Shown one piece after another: positions 43,272-48,280 of a stretch of DNA of 48,280 bases. The stretch lies in NCBI GenBank assembly GCA_964504595.1, contig CAZDEE010000012.1:1-48280 (forward strand), given 5' to 3'. Made by a program: the position numbers and the translations under genes. The number at the start of each line of letters is the position of its first letter. The stretch's first letter is position 1. This DNA is from CAG-826 sp964504595. Lineage in GTDB: Bacteria > Bacillota_I > Bacilli_A > RFN20 > CAG-826. A model generated the notes under the pieces. It saw only the letters and a program-made list of their open reading frames with translations. It did not search any database and was not told the origin of the DNA.

Positions 43272-44120
43272 TTAATTACCACTATCAGCATTACTTCTAG
43301 CAGTTTTAATCGTTAATTTAAAGCTAACGCCATCTAATACATTATACATTTCGTTTAAATTATTGTATAAATCGTTATAGTTAAAACCAGAATCGGATTT
43401 ATGAGCTTCATAATAATCATATGGGTTTAAATAATCAAAAGCACTACCCCAACCAAATTTAATTGTAATTCTAAACTTGGAATCCCCAGCAGACATTGAA
43501 CTATCGTTAACAACTTTTTCAAGTTTTATACCATATTCACTGCTTTCTTTAGAAGAATCTGCCTTTTTAAAAGCACTCCAATCTCCATCAACTTCAGGAG
43601 TTGCTGAAATATAGTTTTTAGTTTGTGCTTCTGCAAAATCAGATCCACCTTCTGTTTTATCTGCTAATTCTAATTTGACAAAATCAAAAATATCCTTATT
43701 AAATGGATCTGCTGAAGGAACATTGGTAACAGTAAAAGTTGCCGAAAGAATAAGATTTTCAAAAAGATTATAATTATCCTTATCAGAAGTTCCTGTGTTG
43801 TAGAAATCACCATCTGCTGTCGAATTATCATAAGAAACACCATAGCATATAACAGGTTTTTCATTATCAAATCTAGGCATGCTATAAGAGTATGCATTAC
43901 CATCTGCATCTGTTAGTCTAGTATGATTTAAACCTGTTGCATCATAGCCTTCCCATGTAAAATTACCAATAATTCGAGAAACATTAGAAACGGTATCAAC
44001 AGCAATTGTGCCATCTTTTGTTTCAGTTGAATCAACATTGATAATCCAAGCAGCAAAACCTGTACTTAAAAGAGCTATTGTCGACATAAGCATTGTTGCA
44101 TAAACAATTTTCTTTTTCAT
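43272..44120 (-). CDS. TasA-like secreted protein 1
   Basis: 282 residues. Signal peptide MKKKIVYATMLMSTIALLSTGFAAWIIN, followed by VDSTETKDGTIAVDTVSNVS. GFAAWI and the following Gly-x-Ile-x-Val-Asp resemble TasA/camelysin precursors. The mature part is beta-rich and Asp/Asn-rich (LILSATFTVTN, FRITIKFGWGSAFDYLNPYDYYEAH, VSFKLTIKTARSN). First gene of the 11-gene operon. The start at ATG 44120 has AAGGAGG; a start 56 codons upstream would lie before the promoter and is rejected. As first gene it is likely the most abundant product, as expected of a fibre subunit. Confidence 0.8.
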   Translation of the reverse strand: MKKKIVYATMLMSTIALLSTGFAAWIINVDSTETKDGTIAVDTVSNVSRIIGNFTWEGYDATGLNHTRLTDADGNAYSYSMPRFDNEKPVICYGVSYDNSTADGDFYNTGTSDKDNYNLFENLILSATFTVTNVPSADPFNKDIFDFVKLELADKTEGGSDFAEAQTKNYISATPEVDGDWSAFKKADSSKESSEYGIKLEKVVNDSSMSAGDSKFRITIKFGWGSAFDYLNPYDYYEAHKSDSGFNYNDLYNNLNEMYNVLDGVSFKLTIKTARSNADSGN

Positions 44121-44156
44121 TTTTTTGTTCCTCCTTTTTTCAAAAAAAATGAATCT

Positions 44157-44176
44157 CAAATAATATATATTATTTG
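44157..44176. promoter_or_regulatory. Perfect 20-bp palindrome at the operon's transcription start
   Basis: CAAATAATAT followed by its exact reverse complement. It lies just downstream of the predicted start (about 44177) of the surface operon, so it could be a repressor operator or form a hairpin at the 5' end of the mRNA. Confidence 0.6.
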
Positions 44177-44183
44177 TTGTAAA

Positions 44184-44212
44184 ATTATAAAAGAATTTAC
44201 ATTGCTTGTCAA
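44184..44212 (-). promoter_or_regulatory. Perfect-consensus sigma-A promoter of the surface-assembly operon
   Basis: Minus strand: -35 TTGACA (44207-44212), 17-base spacer, -10 TATAAT (44184-44189). Both boxes match the consensus fully, the only such promoter I found in the window. Leader about 57 bases. Confidence 0.9.
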
Positions 44213-44222
44213 TATTAGACAA
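44206..44222. promoter_or_regulatory. Possible operator overlapping the -35 box
   Basis: TTGTC and GACAA arms separated by seven bases, covering the whole -35 box. A dyad here would suit a repressor. By-eye call. Confidence 0.4.
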
Positions 44223-44409
44223 ATTTTGCCAAGAAATACTATATTCGTTTTTTATTTTTTTATAATGAAAACGCTTATTTTTCGGCACTTTTTGCTAATA
44301 TCCGTAAGAAATTTAAATATTAATCTTAATGTTCCATACCTCCCTTTAAAAAATCAATGTCCCATATAATTAATACAACTTAAAACATTAAATTGTTGGT
44401 ATTTTATCT

Positions 44410-45075
44410 TCATAAATGATTAAAATACTCAATCAAACCGATAATGATATGCTTAACAAATATGATTTGATAGTTTTCATCAAGGAGTTTATTTCTTTCT
44501 TCATCGTTAGATAAAAAACCACATTCTATAAATACTCCAGGACTAAAAGTCTTATTTAACAAATAAAAATCTCCACAGTGAAGTGGCTTTTCTTCAGAAG
44601 TTAAATGATTAAGTTCTTTTAAAATGCACTGACCTAATAAGAAAGACTTATCATCATTTTTTCTACAATAGACCATCGGTCCTTTAACACTGTTGTTACG
44701 AGAATAAACATTTAAGTGAATTGAAATAAACACATCAGGACTAAACTCATTTACAAATTTAACCCTCGATTTTAAATCTTCATTTTTTCTATTTTTAGCA
44801 TATAATCCCGCTAAATCGTAATCATCAGTTCTTGTAATAGCCGCAACAAGATTTTTTTCTATACAGAAATCGAATAAAAGCTTACTAATCTTTAAGTTAA
44901 TTTCATCTTCTAATACGTTTTCATAACTAGCGCCATTATCTTTTCCACCATGACCAGGATCAATAACAATTGATTTCATAAACAAAGTGCTTTCATATTT
45001 TATTTGTTTATCATTGATAATTACACCGCTTAAACAAAACATTGAAATCAAGAAAAATGTTAAAAACTTGCTCAC
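44410..45075 (-). CDS. cwlD: N-acetylmuramoyl-L-alanine amidase, CwlD-like
   Basis: 221 residues. N-terminal hydrophobic segment (about 3-20), then an Amidase_3 domain: IVIDPGHGGKDNGA (zinc His), EDEINLKISKLL (zinc Glu), DVFISIHLNVY (zinc His) and VFIECGFLSNDEE (catalytic Glu). In Bacillus CwlD makes the muramic lactam of spore cortex and lies just downstream of rplM-rpsI, as here. This synteny favours CwlD over a vegetative amidase. GTG start with GGAGGTGA upstream. A terminator separates it from rpsI, so it has its own promoter. Confidence 0.87.
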   Translation of the reverse strand: MSKFLTFFLISMFCLSGVIINDKQIKYESTLFMKSIVIDPGHGGKDNGASYENVLEDEINLKISKLLFDFCIEKNLVAAITRTDDYDLAGLYAKNRKNEDLKSRVKFVNEFSPDVFISIHLNVYSRNNSVKGPMVYCRKNDDKSFLLGQCILKELNHLTSEEKPLHCGDFYLLNKTFSPGVFIECGFLSNDEERNKLLDENYQIIFVKHIIIGLIEYFNHL

Positions 45076-45115
45076 TGATTCACCTCCAACATATATATAA
45101 CATATGTTTAAAGAC

Positions 45116-45147
45116 AGAAAAAAAGCCCTGCGAATTTGCAGAGCTTT
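45116..45147 (-). terminator. Terminator after rpsI
   Basis: Minus strand: 10-bp stem (45138-45147 with 45122-45131, one G-U), 6-base loop, T run. Confidence 0.88.
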
Positions 45148-45165
45148 AATTTGCCAAAATAATTC

Positions 45166-45573
45166 CTAACGTTTAGAGAATTGAGGTGCACGACGAGCTG
45201 CCTTAAGACCATATTTCTTACGTTCTTTAGCGCGAGCATTACGTGTAAGCATTCCAGCAACTTTAAGAGTTGGACGGTAATCTTCTGATGCTTCTAATAA
45301 AGCACGAGCGATACCAAGACGGATTGCACCAGCTTGACCAGTAAATCCACCACCAGAGACTGTACAATTTACATCAAATTTTTCTGTTGTACTTGTAAGT
45401 TCTAAAGGTTGCTTTAAATCCATAACTAATGTTGCATATGGCATATATTCGTTAACATCTCTACCATTAACAGTAATAACACCAGTACCTGTTGTTAAGA
45501 AAACACGGGCTATTGAAGATTTTCTACGTCCTGTTCCATAATATTGAACATTTGCTTTTTTCTTTGCTGCCAT
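45166..45573 (-). CDS. rpsI: Ribosomal protein S9
   Basis: 135 residues. Family sequence throughout: YYGTGRRKSSIARVFL, GGGFTGQAGAIRLGIARAL, and the conserved C-terminal KKYGLKAARRAPQFSKR whose last residues reach the ribosomal P site. Part of the 30S subunit. 12 bases after rplM, with ribosome site GGAGGAAA. Confidence 0.97.
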   Translation of the reverse strand: MAAKKKANVQYYGTGRRKSSIARVFLTTGTGVITVNGRDVNEYMPYATLVMDLKQPLELTSTTEKFDVNCTVSGGGFTGQAGAIRLGIARALLEASEDYRPTLKVAGMLTRNARAKERKKYGLKAARRAPQFSKR

Positions 45574-45585
45574 TTCCGTTTCCTC

Positions 45586-46026
45586 CTAGTACTTGAGCTC
45601 AAGAACTTCTGGTTGTTGAGCTTCGTGTTTGTGTTCAGGTCCCTTATAAACAAAGAGTTTCTTATAAATTTGACGACCTAAACGACCTTTTGGGAGCATT
45701 CCCCAAACTGATCTTTCAACCATTTCTTCTGGATAACGAGCAAGCATATCTCCAGCTGAACGGGTACGAAGTCCTCCAGTGTAACCTGAGACATTGTAAT
45801 AATTCTTGTTATGAATCTTATCTCCACTTAAAGAGACTTTTTCAGCGTTAATAATGATAACATAGTCACCACAGTCAACGTTTGGTGTGTAAATTGGTTT
45901 ATTTTTACCAATTAAAATAGTAGCCACTTCAGAAGCTAAACGTCCTAATGGCTTACCGGTGGCATCAATAACATACCACTTTCTTGTTAATTCTTTTGGC
46001 TTTGCAATAGTTGTTTGTCTTTGCAT
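45586..46026 (-). CDS. rplM: Ribosomal protein L13
   Basis: 146 residues. Characteristic WYVIDATGKPLGRLASEVATILIGK, SGDKIHNKNYY, SVWGMLPKGRLGRQ and KLFVYKGPEHKHEAQQPE. Early-assembling 50S protein. First gene of rplM-rpsI with site GGAGGAAA. A structured leader precedes it and may mediate feedback by L13. Confidence 0.97.
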   Translation of the reverse strand: MQRQTTIAKPKELTRKWYVIDATGKPLGRLASEVATILIGKNKPIYTPNVDCGDYVIIINAEKVSLSGDKIHNKNYYNVSGYTGGLRTRSAGDMLARYPEEMVERSVWGMLPKGRLGRQIYKKLFVYKGPEHKHEAQQPEVLELKY

Positions 46027-46041
46027 AAATTTTTCCTCCTA

Positions 46042-46088
46042 CCAAATTGTTTGTCTTACCGGGACTACCAATTTAGGCAATAGTGCCA
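46042..46088 (-). promoter_or_regulatory. Structured leader of rplM, possible L13 autoregulatory element
   Basis: Minus strand: 46069-46077 pairs with 46042-46049 (eight pairs and one bulged T). The loop holds GTCCCGGTAAGAC, itself able to close a small stem, directly before the AGGAGG site. A short GGCA/TGCC hairpin sits at the transcript start. Firmicutes rplM genes commonly have an L13 leader; the match is by position and shape only. Confidence 0.5.
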
Positions 46089-46094
46089 CTAAAG

Positions 46095-46123
46095 ATAATA
46101 TCTTTAATAGCGCAATTTGTCAA
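46095..46123 (-). promoter_or_regulatory. Sigma-A promoter of rplM-rpsI
   Basis: Minus strand: -35 TTGACA (46118-46123), 17-base spacer, -10 TATTAT (46095-46100). Confidence 0.85.
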
Positions 46124-46600
46124 TATTTTTTTAAAAAATATCACTAATAGAAGTATCAAAAATATAGCTTTACTTGCATTTTTTAAATTAACACTAGTTC
46201 TGAATTGTTTATTTGCAAAAATGTGTATTTTATATCTGTCTTTATGGCCTCCATCTTTAATAAAAACTCAATTTAATAGTAATTATCAAATAAATGGCAT
46301 TTCTGCTATCTTATTCAATTATCAAACACCCCCACATATTAGTGGCATATATCGCAAATATTTCAATATAAATCTAACTAATAACGCATCAGAAATGCCA
46401 TAAATACTAATTCAAAGCCATTTATTGATAGTTCAATATAATATTTCTAATAAACAGATCCACTTTTCTATTATTGAATTTTTAGTTTTGGTCGCTCAAT
46501 TTATTTTTTATAAAAATTTAGGAACATTTTAATTTTAAACGAATTAATAATTAGATGAAAGTTTTTAACTATATTCATCTAAAACAAAGGAGAATAGTTA
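46124..46600. other. AT-rich region with no intact gene
   Basis: Apart from the inverted repeat at 46294-46401 and the ribosome site AAGGAG before the broken gene at 46601, I see only AT-rich sequence. Short ORFs here have no ribosome site and no recognisable product. Confidence 0.6.
46294..46401. repeat. 12-bp inverted repeat flanking ~84 bases
   Basis: ATGGCATTTCTG (46294-46305) and its exact reverse complement (46390-46401) bracket an AT-rich segment that contains a smaller CCAC/GTGG hairpin. It resembles the ends of a small non-coding mobile element (MITE) or a structured RNA. No clear target-site duplication. Confidence 0.45.
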
Positions 46601-47200
46601 ATGAAATACACAGAAACAGAAAGAATCGAATTAAAACGTTTCTTAAATAATACCTTTTAAAAAGAAGTAGTCACGTTTTTAAATACTAATGGATAAACAA
46701 TCTACATAGAAATTGAATACAATAGTATAATCTGCGGAATTAATTCTAATAAGCTTGATGAAACAATGAAAAAGATTAACGATATAATATCAGCCAGTAT
46801 TTTACCTAATCCACAAGAGTTCATTAATGTTAACGCCCAACTAAAAGAAGATAAATGGATTATTGAAGTTATAATTAATAAAGGTGAAGCTTTATACTAT
46901 ATCAGTAAATACGGTAGAAGTTCCAAAGGCTGTTACCTTCAAGTGGACACTAGCAGTAGAAGTATGACTTAAGAGCAAAGTAGAAAAGGAATAAATACAA
47001 TTGTAAATTATATGGTGAAGATGTTCTTGTTTTTACTGATAAATACTTGCAAATTAATTTACCCTATAATAAAGATGCATTGTGTGAAGCAATAAATGAT
47101 TTAGAAAAAATCATTATCAAAATATTACTAGATAATCCATATATAACAAAAAAATTAAAAGAAAAAAAACAACATTTCTATGATATTAAAAGTACTACTT
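46601..47200 (+). pseudogene. Broken AlbA_2 (Schlafen-type) transcriptional regulator gene
   Basis: Starts with ATG and AAGGAG like a real gene (KYTETERIELKRFLN). It then meets in-frame TAA stops at codons 20, 32 or 33 and about 124, while the frame between them clearly continues an AlbA_2 domain (VVTFLNTNG...TIYIEIEYNS, CGINSNKLDETMKKI, ISASILPNPQEFINV, YISKYGRSSKGCYLQV). After the third stop the frame shifts (from about 47015), giving EDVLVFTDKYLQINLPYN and ILLDNPYITKKLKEK, like the end of the ATPase part and the winged helix of the same family. The middle ATPase region is missing. So: nonsense mutations, a frameshift and a large deletion. Confidence 0.8.
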
Positions 47201-47290
47201 TAATGAAGTTTTTTACATTAATAATAATGATTAGTCATGAACCAACTTCTATTAAAAAATATGTTATTATCATCATAAGGAGTTTTTATT

Positions 47291-48220
47291 ATGAAAAAGA
47301 AAAAATTTATTTTACTCGCGGCAACACTTTTATCTTTATGTGCATGTAATAACGCAAATCCTACAACAACAACTGAAGTTCCATTTGATGAAACCGGTGT
47401 TGATGTCGTTTTTCTTGCTGGACAATCTAATGCTGAAGGTCATACGTACAACGAATGTTTATATGATCAAATCGAAAAAGGAAATCTGAGTGAAGAAAAA
47501 TATAATTATTATGAATCTGAAATGTCTACAAAAATTTCTTATTATTGTAACAATGGTTCTAATAAATCGAATGGCTTTACTGAAGTAAAATTAGGTCAAG
47601 GATTTGATAACACCCGTTTTGGTCCGGAAATTGGAATGGCAGAGGCTTTTGAATCCGCTAAACTAAATAGAAATATTGTTATCATTAAGTATGCTTTAGG
47701 AGCAACAAACCTATATAATCAATGGAAATCAGATTCTTCATTTGCAACAGGCACTTATACAAATAACTTGTATTCAAAATTTATAGATTTCGCTATTGAT
47801 TCATTAACTAGTATTGAAGAAGCGGGCTATACTCCTCATGTAAGAGCCTTCTGTTGGATGCAAGGTGAAGCTGATTCTTTAGATTCAACTTATGCTTCAA
47901 AATATCAAGAATATGAAGAAAATTTATTTCTTGATATAGAAAATGTTATGTCGGATTATATTTATAAAGACGATGGCGAAGATTTCCATGTTGTAAACGC
48001 TCTAATTTCCTCTTATAATGGATGGACACTTCGAAGCATAATTAATAAATGTAAAACCGATAATGCTAATAAATATGATAATTGGCATATTGTTGACACC
48101 AGTAATTTATCATACGGATTAGAACCTACTATTTTAAATGCTGATCAATATCATTTCGACTCTCTTAGTATGATTGAATTAGGAAATATGTTTGGACAAA
48201 CAATTGTCGAAAATCTTTAA
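47291..48220 (+). CDS. SASA-type carbohydrate esterase lipoprotein (CE6-like)
   Basis: 309 residues. Signal peptide with lipobox-like LCAC (Cys19). SGNH-like esterase of the sialate-O-acetylesterase/acetylxylan esterase group: GQSNAEG with nucleophile Ser, FGPEIGMAEAF, RAFCWMQGEADS, and DQYHFDSLSMIELG giving the catalytic Asp/His. It probably removes acetyl groups from polysaccharide at the cell surface, like the CE2-type esterase at 4928-7918. Ribosome site AGGAG nine bases before ATG. The last 60 bases of the window after it hold no visible feature. Confidence 0.87.
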   Translation: MKKKKFILLAATLLSLCACNNANPTTTTEVPFDETGVDVVFLAGQSNAEGHTYNECLYDQIEKGNLSEEKYNYYESEMSTKISYYCNNGSNKSNGFTEVKLGQGFDNTRFGPEIGMAEAFESAKLNRNIVIIKYALGATNLYNQWKSDSSFATGTYTNNLYSKFIDFAIDSLTSIEEAGYTPHVRAFCWMQGEADSLDSTYASKYQEYEENLFLDIENVMSDYIYKDDGEDFHVVNALISSYNGWTLRSIINKCKTDNANKYDNWHIVDTSNLSYGLEPTILNADQYHFDSLSMIELGNMFGQTIVENL

Positions 48221-48280
48221 TTTAATTATTTATTCATTATTATTTTAACAATGGCAAATATGTTGATATCATTTTAATAA

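Noticed and set aside
44121..44288. N-terminal extension of the first TasA-like protein by 56 codons
   Set aside because: It would cover and precede the perfect promoter, and the ATG at 44120 has an ideal ribosome site and signal peptide.
46083..46403. ORF of 106 codons on the plus strand upstream of rplM
   Set aside because: No ribosome site, it overlaps the rplM promoter region, and the composition looks like random AT-rich sequence.
47047..47349. Independent 100-codon gene
   Set aside because: Its first part continues the decayed AlbA_2-type gene in a shifted frame, and its end overlaps the start of the esterase lipoprotein.
1..48280. Mycoplasma-type code with UGA read as Trp
   Set aside because: tRNA-Trp has a CCA anticodon, and TGA ends mnmG, spmA and dacB in tight overlaps.
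1..48280. CRISPR array, rRNA operon, prophage or intact insertion sequence
   Set aside because: No regularly spaced repeats, no rRNA sequence, and no transposase, integrase or phage structural genes were seen.

Overview
The window is a low-GC stretch from a Firmicutes (Bacilli-type) bacterium that uses the standard genetic code. TGA is a real stop codon in several overlapping genes (mnmG, spmA, dacB), and tRNA-Trp carries a CCA anticodon. The sufCDSUB order, mnmG-rsmG-parA, rplM-rpsI-cwlD and dacB-spmA-spmB all recall Bacillus-type synteny. The sporulation-type genes (dacB, spmA, spmB, cwlD and two YjcZ-like micro-proteins) point to a spore-forming lineage or a recent descendant of one. An uncultured gut-type Bacillota is the best guess, but taxonomy cannot be fixed from this window.

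Layout, left to right. 1-4104: tRNA-Trp and a minus-strand operon (TerB-like/trypsin-like protease, acyl-ACP thioesterase, ABC-F ATPase). 4333-9246: a small four-helix membrane protein, a large CE2-like esterase lipoprotein behind a cre-like operator, a ferredoxin, and an FMN-riboswitch-controlled RibU-like ECF transporter subunit. 9441-19728: housekeeping on the minus strand, sufC-sufD-sufS-sufU-sufB-mnmG-rsmG-parA, then a terminator and dacB-spmA-spmB. 19873-20090: two micro-proteins. 20287-24433: two overlapping foldase-like lipoproteins (one with a parvulin domain), a HIT hydrolase and tRNA-Glu(CUC).

24960-44222 is the most unusual region. An unbroken minus-strand operon of 11 genes (44120 down to 28454) starts from a perfect-consensus sigma-A promoter. 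It encodes two TasA-like secreted proteins, a SipW/ER-type signal peptidase, a membrane-anchored McrB-like AAA+ ATPase, a zinc-ribbon partner, an ABC exporter, a beta-helix secreted protein, a collagen-like/InlB-repeat lipoprotein, a further short TasA-like protein, and a 1031-residue surface protein ending in a Hint (intein-like) domain. Facing it on the plus strand is a second cassette (short TasA-like protein plus a 895-residue relative of the large protein). The 5' end of this second cassette is a diverged inverted copy of the first. I infer a SipW-dependent extracellular fibre or surface-layer assembly system with a duplicated, possibly exchangeable, substrate cassette.

44410-46123: cwlD and rpsI/rplM with a structured leader. 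46124-48280: a broken AlbA_2-type gene, an inverted repeat and a SASA-type esterase lipoprotein.

All functions are read from motifs by eye; no database search was run.
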